Origin: Bacillota bacterium
GTDB taxonomy: Bacteria > Sysuimicrobiota > Sysuimicrobiia > Sysuimicrobiales > Segetimicrobiaceae
Reading direction: 5' to 3'
Assembly: GCA_021324295.1 (NCBI GenBank)
Contig: JAJPJJ010000099.1
Span: 1-51,965, forward strand
DNA length: 51,965 bases
The notes under the pieces were generated by a model. It worked only from the letters and a program-made list of their open reading frames with translations. It was not told the DNA's origin and searched no databases. This document shows positions 8,572-18,132 of this stretch, one piece after another. The translations under genes and the position numbers were made by a program. Every line of letters starts with the position of its first letter. The stretch's first letter is position 1.

Positions 8572-8619
8572 CGACGCCTCGTTTCCAAGGCGTCGCGCGC
8601 GATCGGAGCGCGGCTCCGA
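8572..8619 (-). terminator. Two stem-loops downstream of sucD, possible terminator
   Basis: The 401-base gap 8437-8837 holds no gene. It contains a hairpin with stems 8572-8579 and 8588-8595 (8 bp, 8-base loop) and another with 7-bp arms at 8603-8609 and 8613-8619 (3-base loop). Both lie after the end of the TCA operon. Neither is followed by a T-run, so intrinsic termination is uncertain. Confidence 0.3.
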
Positions 8620-8837
8620 CCCCGTGGCTCCCGGGCCGTCCTCCACGCGATCCCGGTGTGGCGTACACCGGCGTGGAATGCCGCGGAGCGAGCGGGTCCC
8701 GCGGAGTCTTCTATGCCACGCCGGCGCCGCGGGCAAACGCGGACGGCACACGCTCCGGGAGGCGGTGCGACACGGGTACCCCAGGGGTGGCCCCGGGCAA
8801 GAGGAGGACACGGTCCGCTCGCGTGTCGAGGGAGCCC

Positions 8838-9704
8838 CTAGAGCCGCGCGGCGACGAGCGCCGGGACGCCGCTCACGATCGGCGCCACCGCCACCCCGGC
8901 CGCTTCCAGCGCCGCCACCTTGTGCTCGGCGGTCCCCTCCGTGCCTGAGATCACCGCACCGGCGTGGCCCATGCGCTTGCCGCGCGGTGCGGTCCGGCCC
9001 GCGATGTACGCGGCAACCGGCTTCCGAACGCGCTCGGCGATGTAGCGCGCCGCCTCCTCCTCGGCGCTCCCGCCGATCTCGCCGATCAGGACGATCGCGC
9101 GGGTGTCCGGATCGGCGCCGAACAGCTCGAGCGCATCGACAAACGACGTTCCCACGACGGGGTCGCCTCCGAGGCCGATGGCCGTGGACTGTCCCAGCCC
9201 GGCGCGGGTCAGCCCGGCGACGATCTCGTACGTCAGCGTCCCGCTGCGCGACACGATGCCGACGGGCCCCGGCCGGAAGAGGTGGGTCGGCATGATCCCC
9301 ACGCGGCACTGTCCGGGAGTCGTGACGCCGGGGCCGTTCGGACCGACGACCCGCACGCCCTGCCTGCGGGCGTAGGCGACCACCTCGATCGCATCGTGCA
9401 CCGGCATGCCCTCGGTGATCACCACGACGGGGTCGAGGCGGCTTGCGATCGCCTCCAGGGCGGCGTCGCGGGCGAACCGCGCGGGAACGAACACGACGGA
9501 GGCGTTGGCCCCGGTCCCGCGAACCGCCTCCTCCACCGTATCGAACACCGGCACGCCGTGCACCCGCTCGCCGCCCTTCCCCGGCGTCACCCCGGCCACG
9601 ACGCGGGTGCCGGCGTCCAGCATCAGCTGCGTGTGGAAGGCGCCCTGGTACCCGGTGATCCCCTGCACGAGGAGGCGCGTCTGCCGGCCGACGAGGACGG
9701 CCAT
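8838..9704 (-). CDS. sucD: Succinyl-CoA synthetase alpha subunit
   Basis: With SucC it interconverts succinyl-CoA and succinate with formation of a nucleoside triphosphate in the TCA cycle. The 288-residue product has the CoA-binding N-terminal half ([26 protein letters not shown]), the VVGPNGPGV block, and the phospho-histidine loop GHAGAVISG near residue 246. [12 protein letters not shown] and GDPVVGTSF are also typical. The ATG shares a base with the sucC stop (TAATG), so the subunits are made together. It is the last gene of the TCA operon. Confidence 0.96.
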   Translation of the reverse strand: MAVLVGRQTRLLVQGITGYQGAFHTQLMLDAGTRVVAGVTPGKGGERVHGVPVFDTVEEAVRGTGANASVVFVPARFARDAALEAIASRLDPVVVITEGMPVHDAIEVVAYARRQGVRVVGPNGPGVTTPGQCRVGIMPTHLFRPGPVGIVSRSGTLTYEIVAGLTRAGLGQSTAIGLGGDPVVGTSFVDALELFGADPDTRAIVLIGEIGGSAEEEAARYIAERVRKPVAAYIAGRTAPRGKRMGHAGAVISGTEGTAEHKVAALEAAGVAVAPIVSGVPALVAARL

Positions 9705-10828
9705 TACCCGTCGCCCCGCCGCGGCGGGCGGCGGGCCAGTTCCACCGCGGCCCTGGCGGCCTCGTCGGCGTCGAGGCCCGCCACGATGCCGGCCTGCCGG
9801 AGGATCCGCTGTCCTTCCTCCTCGTTCGTGCCCGTCAGGCGGATGCTCGCCGGAACGCGGGGAGGGTTCTCGACGATGCCCCGGGCCACATCGTCGCAGC
9901 GCGTGATCCCGCCGAAGATGTTGATGAAGATGGCGCGGATGCCGCTCTTGCGCTGGGCGATCTCAAGGGCCGTCTGCATCGCCTCGGCGGACGCCCCGCC
10001 GCCGACGTCGAGGAAGTTGGCGGCCCTGCCGCCGAAGTGCGCCAGGAGATCGAGCGTGCTCATCACGAGCCCGGCGCCGTTGCCGATCACGGCGATGTCC
10101 CCGTCGAGCTCGACGTAGGCGAGGCCGTGGCTCCGCGCCTCCCGCTCGAGAGGCGTCATCTCCTCGGAGGCGGGCAAGTTCTGGTGACGGTACAGCGCGT
10201 TATCGTCGAGGACCAGCTTGGCGTCCACGCAGAGGAGGTGTCCACCCGCGAGCGCGAGAGGGTTGATCTCGGCGAGGTCCGCGTCTTCGTCCCAGTACAG
10301 GCGGTACAGCGTCGTGCAGATCCGCTCGAACTCCGCAAGGTGGGGCCCCGCGAAGCCCAGCCGCCGCCCGAGGGAGCGCGCCTGGAACGGCTGAAAGCCC
10401 AGGAACGGGTCCACGGCGCCGCGGACGATTTTCTCCGGCGTCGTGTGCGCGACGGTCTCGATCTCCACGCCGCCCGCCGCGGACGCGACCGCGGTGACGC
10501 CGCGCGCGCTCCGGTCGGTGACGAACGCCAGATAGTACTCCGCGTCGATCTCCGCGGCCTCCGCCACGAGCACGCGCGAGACACGCTCTCCCTGGATCTC
10601 CATCCCGAGGATCGCCCGGACCTTTGCTTCCGCCTCTGTGGGAGTCGAGGCGAGCTTGATGCCGCCGGCTTTGCCCCGGCCGCCCACGAGCACCTGGGCT
10701 TTGACGACGACCGGATAGCGGAGGTCGAGCCCGGCGACCTGCTCGGCCGCCTCCACCACGGCGCCCCGCTGCACGGGCAGCCCGTAGCGGGCGAAGATCT
10801 CCTTGGCCTGGTACTCGTGGAGCTTCAT
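9704..10828 (-). CDS. sucC: Succinyl-CoA synthetase beta subunit
   Basis: This is the ATP-grasp, nucleotide-binding subunit of succinyl-CoA synthetase. The 374-residue product opens with the family signature [19 protein letters not shown], has [20 protein letters not shown] for nucleotide binding, [10 protein letters not shown] for metal binding, [12 protein letters not shown], and the C-terminal [16 protein letters not shown]. Its stop overlaps the sucD start. It starts 7 bases after mdh ends, in one transcript. Confidence 0.96.
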   Translation of the reverse strand: MKLHEYQAKEIFARYGLPVQRGAVVEAAEQVAGLDLRYPVVVKAQVLVGGRGKAGGIKLASTPTEAEAKVRAILGMEIQGERVSRVLVAEAAEIDAEYYLAFVTDRSARGVTAVASAAGGVEIETVAHTTPEKIVRGAVDPFLGFQPFQARSLGRRLGFAGPHLAEFERICTTLYRLYWDEDADLAEINPLALAGGHLLCVDAKLVLDDNALYRHQNLPASEEMTPLEREARSHGLAYVELDGDIAVIGNGAGLVMSTLDLLAHFGGRAANFLDVGGGASAEAMQTALEIAQRKSGIRAIFINIFGGITRCDDVARGIVENPPRVPASIRLTGTNEEEGQRILRQAGIVAGLDADEAARAAVELARRPPRRGDG

Positions 10829-10835
10829 CGACGTG

Positions 10836-11774
10836 CTACAGCTTGAGGAGCGCGACGTTCTCGCGGATGTTGGCGACCGCCCTGTCGAATGCCGCGCGCT
10901 CTTCTCCCTCGAGCGGGATCTCGAAGATCCGCTCCACCCCGCCGGCGCCGAGCACGGCGGGGACGCCCACGTAGAGGTCGCGCACGCCGTACTGTCCGGT
11001 GAGGTAGGCGGACAGCGGCAGCACCCGCTTGCGGTCCAGCAGGATCGCCTCGATCATCTGCGTGATCGCCGCCCCCGGCGCGAAGAATGCGCTCCCGGTC
11101 TTGAGGAGGTTGACGATCTCCGCGCCGCCAAGGCGCGTCCGCTCCACGAGGCGCGCGATTCGCTCCGGCGGCAGCAGCTGGCGGAGGGGGATCCCGCCCA
11201 CGGTCGCGAGGCTCGCGAGCGGCACCATGTGGGTGTCGCTGTGGGCGCCGATGACCATCGCAGAGACGTCCTGCACCGAAACGCCGACGGCCTCCGCGAT
11301 GAACGCCCGGAACCGCGTGCTGTCGAGCGCCCCGCTCTGCCCCACGACCTGCTCCGGCGGGAAGCCGCTGACCTTGTAGGCGAGGTAGACCATGACGTCG
11401 AGCGGGTTGGTCACCACGATGAGGCACGCGTGGGGGGACCGTTTCGTCACCTCCTGGGTCACCCCCTTGACGATGCCCGCGTTGACGGTGAGGAGGTCCT
11501 CGCGGCTCATCCCGGGCTTGCGCGCAACCCCCGCAACGATGACCACGACGTCGGAGTCCGCCGTCTCGTCGTAGCCGTTCGTGCCGGTGACCCGCAGGTC
11601 AAAGCCCTCGATCGGCGCCGCCTCGCTGAGATCGAGCGCCTTTCCCTGCGGCATCCCCTCGATCACGTCGACCAGCACGACGTCGGCGAGGCGGCGCGAC
11701 ACGATCCACTGCGCCGCGGAGTGGCCGACGTTGCCGGCCCCGACGATCGTCACCTTGGCGCGTCGTCTCCGCAC
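10836..11774 (-). CDS. mdh: Malate dehydrogenase (LDH-like type)
   Basis: It oxidises malate to oxaloacetate with NAD. The 312-residue product has the Rossmann motif VTIVGAGNVGHSAA at the N-terminus, VIVAGVARKPGMSREDLL, VVTNPLDVMVYL and the catalytic GAHSDTHMVP with its His. The arginine in KPGMSR and length match the lactate-dehydrogenase-like malate dehydrogenase group rather than the E. coli type. GTG at 11774 is preceded by GGAGGAG about 9 bases upstream. A 164-base gap separates it from icd. Confidence 0.94.
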   Translation of the reverse strand: MRRRRAKVTIVGAGNVGHSAAQWIVSRRLADVVLVDVIEGMPQGKALDLSEAAPIEGFDLRVTGTNGYDETADSDVVVIVAGVARKPGMSREDLLTVNAGIVKGVTQEVTKRSPHACLIVVTNPLDVMVYLAYKVSGFPPEQVVGQSGALDSTRFRAFIAEAVGVSVQDVSAMVIGAHSDTHMVPLASLATVGGIPLRQLLPPERIARLVERTRLGGAEIVNLLKTGSAFFAPGAAITQMIEAILLDRKRVLPLSAYLTGQYGVRDLYVGVPAVLGAGGVERIFEIPLEGEERAAFDRAVANIRENVALLKL

Positions 11775-11938
11775 CGTGCGTCTCCTCCTAGGGCTCCGTC
11801 TCGCAAGTCCGGCGGGAGGGGCGGGTGTGGGGCGGGGCCTGCCCTCCCGGCGCCCCTACCGGATATCGGCGACGCGCCGGCGCGCCATCGCAGGGCCCTG
11901 GCGGCGCACCCGCCGGGCGTGGGGGTCCGCCAGACGCG

Positions 11939-13182
<1,244 letters not shown>

Positions 13183-13183
<1 letters not shown>

Positions 13184-14016
13184 CAGGTCCCCCGCGGTTC
13201 CTTGCGGCCCCGCAGGCGGCGCAGCAGGGCGCGCCAGGGATCGTAGAACGCGTCCGCAACGCGCTCCTTCAGCGGGATGATGGCGTTGTCGGTGATGGTG
13301 ATGTGCTCGGGGCACACCTCTTCGCAGCACTTCGTGATGTTGCAGTAGCCGATGCCGCCCTTCCCGTGGAGCAGCTCCTCCCGCGACGCCGTATCCTTGG
13401 GATGCATCTCGAGCGCGGCGATGCGCACCATGAATCGGGGGCCGTAGTACCGGTCCGTGCCGCGGTGCTCGCGCAGGACGTGGCACACGTCCTGGCAGAG
13501 GAAGCACTCGATACATCGCCGGAACTCGAACAGCCGCTCCACGTCCTCGGGGTGCATCCGCCACGGCCCCGCGTCCCCGGGAGCGGGCGCAAACGGAGGG
13601 ATCTCCTTGTTCACCCGGTAGTTCCATGAGACGTCCGTGACGAGATCCTTGATCAGCGGGAACACCTTGATCGGCCGCACCGTGATCGGCTGCCCGCCAA
13701 ACTCGTCCACGCGCGTCTTGCACATCAGCCGGGGACGGCCGTTCACCTCCGCGCTGCACGAGCCGCACTTGGCCGCCTTGCAGTTCCAGCGGCACGCGAG
13801 GGTCGAATCGAGGTGGTGCTGGATGTAGTGGATGGCGTCCAGCACGACCATCCCCTCGGTAACCGGCACCTGGTACGCCCGCAGCTCCCCCCCGGTGCGG
13901 TCTCCCCGGAAGACCTGGAACGTGGCGACCGCGCGGGGGCCAGGGGGCGCCGCCTCCCAGCGCGCCTGCTCCGGCCGAGCCTCCACCGCGGTTCCGCGAC
14001 TACCGCCGTCGCTCAT
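13183..14016 (-). CDS. sdhB: Succinate dehydrogenase iron-sulfur subunit
   Basis: It carries electrons from SdhA to quinone in the membrane complex. The 277-residue product has the plant-type [2Fe-2S] ligands C79, C84, C87 and C99, then [11 protein letters not shown] for the [4Fe-4S] cluster and [14 protein letters not shown] near the C-terminus. The N-terminal 25 or so residues are polar and not conserved. I start at ATG 14016, preceded by an AGGGGGGA ribosome binding site; an in-frame start 7 codons upstream is less well placed. Confidence 0.95.
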
Positions 14017-14049
14017 CTCGTCCCCCCTGCGCCGCACGGCAAGGACCGG

Positions 14050-15771
14050 TCATGCCCTCGCCTCGAGCAGCCGCGCGAGCTCCGCCGGCATCGGCGGGAC
14101 GGGCCGCGTCCCGACCCGCATCTCCCCGTTTGCGCGCCTGACGACCACGTTCTTGCGCCCCCACTCGGGATCCTGATCGGGGTAGTCCAGCCTCCAGTGC
14201 GCGCCCCGGCTCTCCGTGCGCACGATCGCCGACCGGAAGATCGCCTCGCACAGCGTGAGCATGAAGCGGAGATCCCGGCACTCGTGCCACCCGGGATTGT
14301 ACAGCATCGATCCTGCGGAGCGGAGCCGCTCCGCCCGCTCCTGGAGCGCGAGGACTTTCTGGAGCCCCTCGGCGAGCCCGTCCCCGGTGCGGGCGATCCC
14401 CGCGTTCTGGCTCATGACCTCCTGCAGCTCCTCGTGGAGTTGATAGGGGTTCTCGCCCGTGTCCCGCTCGAACGGGCGCGCGAGGAGCGCGCGCTCCTCC
14501 GCGGCCTGCCCGTCGTCGGCGCGCGGTGCCGTCGCAAGCCCGAGGGCGTACCGAGCCGCGTGCTCGCCGGCCCGCTTGCCGAAGACCAGGAGGTCGCTGA
14601 GCGAGTTTCCCCCGAGCCGGTTCGCGCCGTGCAGCCCCGCGGCGACCTCGCCGGCCGCGTAGAGCCCGGGCACGGTGGTCGCCCCGGTGCCCGGTTCCAC
14701 CCGGACGCCGCCCATCACGTAGTGCACCGTCGGTGCGACCTCCATCGGTGACCGGGTGATGTCGATGTCCGCCAGCTTGAGGAACTGCTCGTACATGCTC
14801 GGCAGCTTCTTCTTGATGAAGTCCGGCCCCCGGTGCGAGATGTCGAGGTGGGCGCCGCCGTGCGGCGTCCCGCGCCCCTCCTGCACCTCCCTGTAGATGG
14901 CCCGCGCGACGACGTCCCGGCTCGACAGCTCCATCTTCTTGGGATCGTACCGCTCCATGAACCGCTCGCCGCGGGCGTTGCGCAGGATCCCGCCCTCCCC
15001 GCGCACCGCCTCCGTGACGAGGATGCCGCGCACGCCCGGCGGCCAGACCATGCCGGTGGGGTGGAACTGCACCATCTCCATGTCCATGAGCTCCGCGCCG
15101 GCCTCGTACGCCATGGCGCAGCCATCCCCGGTGCACTCCCAGGAGTTGCTGGTGACCTTGTAGACCTTGCCCCAGCCGCCGGTCGCGAGCACCACCGCCT
15201 TCGCCCGGAACAGGACGTAGCGCCCGTCCTCACGCCGGTACCCGAAGGCGCCGGCGATCCGCTCCGCATCCGTGAGCAGCCGGGTCAACGTGATTTCCAT
15301 GTGGACGTCGACCCCGCTGTGGACGACCGTGTCCTGAAGGGTGCGGATCAGCTCGAGCCCGGTCCGGTCCCCCACGTGACAGAGCCGGCGGTACGTATGC
15401 GCCCCGAACGGCCGCTGCAGGATGCGTCCGTCCGGGGTCCGATCGAAGAGCCCACCCCACCGCTCCAGCTCGTAGACGCGCTCGGGGGCCTCCTTGGCGA
15501 AGATCTCCACCATGCGGTAGTCGTTGATGCCCTGGCCCCCGCGCATCGTATCCGCGAAGTGAACCTCCCAGCTGTCCTGGGGGTCCACGTTGCCCAGCGC
15601 AGCGGCGATACCGCCCTCCGCCATCACGGTGTGCGCCTTGCCGAGCAGCGACTTGCACACGAGGCCGACCGACGCGCCGGCGGCCCGCGCGGCGATCGCC
15701 GCGCGCAGGCCGGCGCCCCCGGCGCCGATCACGAGCACGTCGTAGGCGTACGCGTCGTACCACTCAGCCAC
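14050..15771 (-). CDS. sdhA: Succinate dehydrogenase flavoprotein subunit
   Basis: It oxidises succinate to fumarate with covalently bound FAD. The 573-residue product has the FAD motif VLVIGAGGAGLRAAIAA, the HTVMAEGGIAAALGN flavinylation region (His at about 47), QFHPTGM, RGEGGILRNARGERFM, and SRDVVARAI. The dinucleotide-binding repeat is followed by PGLYAAGEVAAGLHGANRLGGNSL. GTG start. It follows the anchor gene by 15 bases; a 33-base gap precedes sdhB. Confidence 0.96.
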   Translation of the reverse strand: MAEWYDAYAYDVLVIGAGGAGLRAAIAARAAGASVGLVCKSLLGKAHTVMAEGGIAAALGNVDPQDSWEVHFADTMRGGQGINDYRMVEIFAKEAPERVYELERWGGLFDRTPDGRILQRPFGAHTYRRLCHVGDRTGLELIRTLQDTVVHSGVDVHMEITLTRLLTDAERIAGAFGYRREDGRYVLFRAKAVVLATGGWGKVYKVTSNSWECTGDGCAMAYEAGAELMDMEMVQFHPTGMVWPPGVRGILVTEAVRGEGGILRNARGERFMERYDPKKMELSSRDVVARAIYREVQEGRGTPHGGAHLDISHRGPDFIKKKLPSMYEQFLKLADIDITRSPMEVAPTVHYVMGGVRVEPGTGATTVPGLYAAGEVAAGLHGANRLGGNSLSDLLVFGKRAGEHAARYALGLATAPRADDGQAAEERALLARPFERDTGENPYQLHEELQEVMSQNAGIARTGDGLAEGLQKVLALQERAERLRSAGSMLYNPGWHECRDLRFMLTLCEAIFRSAIVRTESRGAHWRLDYPDQDPEWGRKNVVVRRANGEMRVGTRPVPPMPAELARLLEARA

Positions 15772-15786
15772 GAGGGGCCGGCCTCC

Positions 15787-16515
15787 TCAGAACAGCCTCG
15801 GGTCCGGCATCGCGCCGGCCATCAGGAGCCGGACGTACACGTCGGCGAGGGCGACCGAGAAGAGGCTCGCCCATGCCCACTGGGCATGGCGCTGGTTCAG
15901 CGCGGTGACGCGCTGCCAGAGGCCGTACCGGAGCCTCCCCCCGCGCGCGCACGAGAAGCAGTCCAGGTTCCCCCCGGCGACGTGCCGGAACGCGTGACAG
16001 CCGAACGTGTACCCTGAGAGGAGGACCACGTTGACCAGGAACAGCAGCGACCCTGCGTGCACCGCGAAGTGGCCCCCGGGGAAGAACGTCTCGACGGTGT
16101 CCCGCCATAGGAACGCCAGCACGATGATCGCAACGTAGAGGAAGTACCGGTGCACGTTGTTGACGATGAAGGGCCAGGCGGTCTCCCCGCCGTAGCGCCG
16201 GCGCGACTCGGGGATCATGCACGCGACCGGATCGAGGAAGTAGGAGCGGTAGTACGCCTTCCGATAGTAGTAGCAGGTGGCGCGGAACCCGAACGGCCCC
16301 CACAGCACCCACCACGCGGGGGAGATCGGGATCCCCGCGATCGTGACCGGCGGCGAGTAGAAGGGCGACAGGTACGGCGCGACGTACCCGTGGCCCTGCA
16401 GCGCGGCCCAGATGGCATAGAGGCCGAACGCGGTGAGGATCGTGACCGTCGCCGCGGGCTGAAGCCACCAGGGCAGGTCGGCAGCAGCGGAGTGCGTTGC
16501 GGTGTGCTCGGCCAT
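15787..16515 (-). CDS. sdhC: Succinate dehydrogenase membrane anchor (single-polypeptide type)
   Basis: A 242-residue membrane protein, first in the operon before sdhA and sdhB, so it very probably anchors the complex and binds heme. It has about five helices with histidines at likely heme-ligand positions (NNVHRYFLY, FAVHAGSLLF, GCHAFRHVAGG), and a CFSC pair near residue 190. Its GPFGFRATCYYYRKAYYRS segment resembles the one-chain anchors of actinobacterial Sdh1-type enzymes as I recall them, rather than separate SdhC/SdhD. The name rests mainly on context. Confidence 0.8.
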   Translation of the reverse strand: MAEHTATHSAAADLPWWLQPAATVTILTAFGLYAIWAALQGHGYVAPYLSPFYSPPVTIAGIPISPAWWVLWGPFGFRATCYYYRKAYYRSYFLDPVACMIPESRRRYGGETAWPFIVNNVHRYFLYVAIIVLAFLWRDTVETFFPGGHFAVHAGSLLFLVNVVLLSGYTFGCHAFRHVAGGNLDCFSCARGGRLRYGLWQRVTALNQRHAQWAWASLFSVALADVYVRLLMAGAMPDPRLF

Positions 16516-16541
16516 GGGATCTCCGGGTGTGCCCTCACATC

Positions 16542-16570
16542 ACTATCGCATACGGTCGATCATCTGTCAC
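16542..16570 (-). promoter_or_regulatory. Probable promoter of the TCA operon
   Basis: Minus strand GTGACA (16570 to 16565), 17-base spacer, then GATAGT (16547 to 16542) with a TGn extension. A leader of roughly 20 bases would precede the sdhC ATG. It lies in the 197-base divergent gap with the protease gene. Confidence 0.5.
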
Positions 16571-16712
16571 GCATTTCGGTTCGAGCATGGGCGTCTCCTC
16601 TCGCGCGGCAGGACGCGAAGGGCCGGTCCCGCACCCGGCGGTCTCCGGCGCGGCGCTTCTGCCATGCTGCGCCGGCGGGAGAGGCGGCCGGCAACCGCGT
16701 ATCATCTCTACC

Positions 16713-17564
16713 ATGAACCTGTCGGACGTCTTCTGGATCTTCTTCATCATCTCGCTGCTCCAGCCCGCGGTCAGCCGGCAGCTCCAGCAGGCGGCGCGCC
16801 TCCGGCTCCTGCAGCAGATCGAGCGGCAGCGGGGCAGCCGGGTGATCGCGCTGATCCACCGGGAAGAGACGATGAGCTTCCTCGGGTTCCCCATCGTCCG
16901 CTACATCGACATCCAGGACTCCGAGGACCTGCTGCGGGCGATCCGCCTCACCCCGCCCGAGCTGCCGATCGACGTCGTCCTCCACACGCCGGGCGGCCTG
17001 GTGCTCGCGGCCGAACAGATTGCGCGCGCGCTCCACGACCATCCCGGCCGCGTGACGGTGATGGTGCCCCACTACGCGATGTCGGGCGGCACGCTGATCG
17101 CGCTCGCGGCCGATGAGATCATCATGGACGAGCACGCGGTGCTGGGGCCCGTGGACCCACAGCTCGGCCACTATCCGGCGGTCTCCATCCTGGACGCGGT
17201 CGGGCGCAAGCCGATCGAGCGCGTCGACGACGAGACGCTCATCCTCGCAAACGTGGCGCAGAAGGCGCTCCAGCAGGTCCGCGCGACCGTTGTCGAGCTG
17301 GCCTCACGACGCCTCCCCAGCGCGCAGGCGGAGGCGCTGGCCGACAAGCTGACCGGGGGCGCCTGGACGCACGACTACCCGATCACCGTCGCGGAGGCCC
17401 GCAGCCTGGGGCTGGCGGTCTCGACACAGGTGCCGCGCCCGATCTACGACCTGATGCAGCTCTATCCGCAGGCAGGACGCCGGCGACCGTCCGTCGAGTA
17501 CGTCCCGCTGCCGTACCGAGCCCCCGCCGTGCCGCTGCCGCACGACCGCGAACGGCGGCCGTAG
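16713..17564 (+). CDS. Membrane-anchored ClpP-fold serine protease (SDH_sah/SppA-like)
   Basis: The 283-residue product begins with one membrane helix (residues 3-20), then a basic stretch. The ClpP/crotonase fold follows, with the oxyanion-forming HTPGG at 91-95 and the likely nucleophile Ser124 in PHYAMSGGT. IIMDEHAVLGPVDPQLG and the closing AWTHDYPIT block fit the serine dehydrogenase proteinase family (PF01972). Its substrate is unknown; such proteins probably process membrane or short peptides. It is divergent from sdhC and converges on the adenosyltransferase gene with 7 bases between. ATG at 16713 follows a TATCAT by 7 bases, so the mRNA may be nearly leaderless, but this is weak. Confidence 0.85.
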   Translation: MNLSDVFWIFFIISLLQPAVSRQLQQAARLRLLQQIERQRGSRVIALIHREETMSFLGFPIVRYIDIQDSEDLLRAIRLTPPELPIDVVLHTPGGLVLAAEQIARALHDHPGRVTVMVPHYAMSGGTLIALAADEIIMDEHAVLGPVDPQLGHYPAVSILDAVGRKPIERVDDETLILANVAQKALQQVRATVVELASRRLPSAQAEALADKLTGGAWTHDYPITVAEARSLGLAVSTQVPRPIYDLMQLYPQAGRRRPSVEYVPLPYRAPAVPLPHDRERRP

Positions 17565-17571
17565 GGCGCCG

Positions 17572-18132
17572 TCAGCGCGTCGGGCGCCAGACGGTGTCGG
17601 CGCGGCCGGCGGCGTGGTTGGCGCCCCGCGCGAGCACGAAGAGCAGGTCCGAGAGCCGGTTCACGAACCGGAGCAGCTCAGGGTTGAGCCGCTCACGCGA
17701 CGCGAGCGTCACGATCTCCCGCTCGGCGCGGCGGGCCACAGTGCGGGCGAGGTGCAGGGCGGCGGCGGCCGGGGTGCCGCCAGGGAGGATGAACTCGTGG
17801 AGCGGCGGAAGGCGGTCCTCGAAGCGGTCGATGTCGCGCTCCATCGCGTCCACCCACGCGGCCACGACCCGCGGGGCGTGCGCGGCCGCGCCGGCGGAGG
17901 CCGCTCCGGGGGTCGCCAGCTCGGCGCCGAGGTCCAGGAGGTGGTGCTGCAACCGCTCGAGGATCGCGTCGATCTCCGGACCGGGGTCTGCGGCGCGGGC
18001 CACGCCGAGCGCGGCGTTCAGCTCGTCCACCGTACCGTAGGCGCTGACGCGCGGGTGGTCTTTCCGGACGCGCGCGCCGCCGAAGAGGCCGGTCTCGCCC
18101 CCGTCGCCCGTCCGCGTGTAGATCCGGGTCAT
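17572..18132 (-). CDS. PduO-type cob(I)alamin adenosyltransferase
   Basis: It transfers the adenosyl group of ATP to cob(I)alamin, making coenzyme B12. The 186-residue product starts with the ATP-binding MTRIYTRTGDGGETGLFGG, followed by VSAYGTVDELNAALG, LQHHLLDLGAELATP, and the C-terminal NRLSDLLFVLARGANHAAG block. These are PduO family signatures. ATG at 18132 overlaps the peptidase stop (ATGA), so the two share a transcript. No cobalamin riboswitch is visible upstream. Confidence 0.94.
   Translation of the reverse strand: MTRIYTRTGDGGETGLFGGARVRKDHPRVSAYGTVDELNAALGVARAADPGPEIDAILERLQHHLLDLGAELATPGAASAGAAAHAPRVVAAWVDAMERDIDRFEDRLPPLHEFILPGGTPAAAALHLARTVARRAEREIVTLASRERLNPELLRFVNRLSDLLFVLARGANHAAGRADTVWRPTR

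Noticed and set aside
11813-11849. Hairpin (8 bp, 21-base loop) between icd and mdh as a terminator
   Set aside because: Loop is long and no T-run follows; genes are otherwise one operon.
17572-18132. Cobalamin riboswitch before the adenosyltransferase or the BtuF-like gene
   Set aside because: No cobalamin riboswitch core was seen near either, and the adenosyltransferase is translationally coupled to the peptidase gene.
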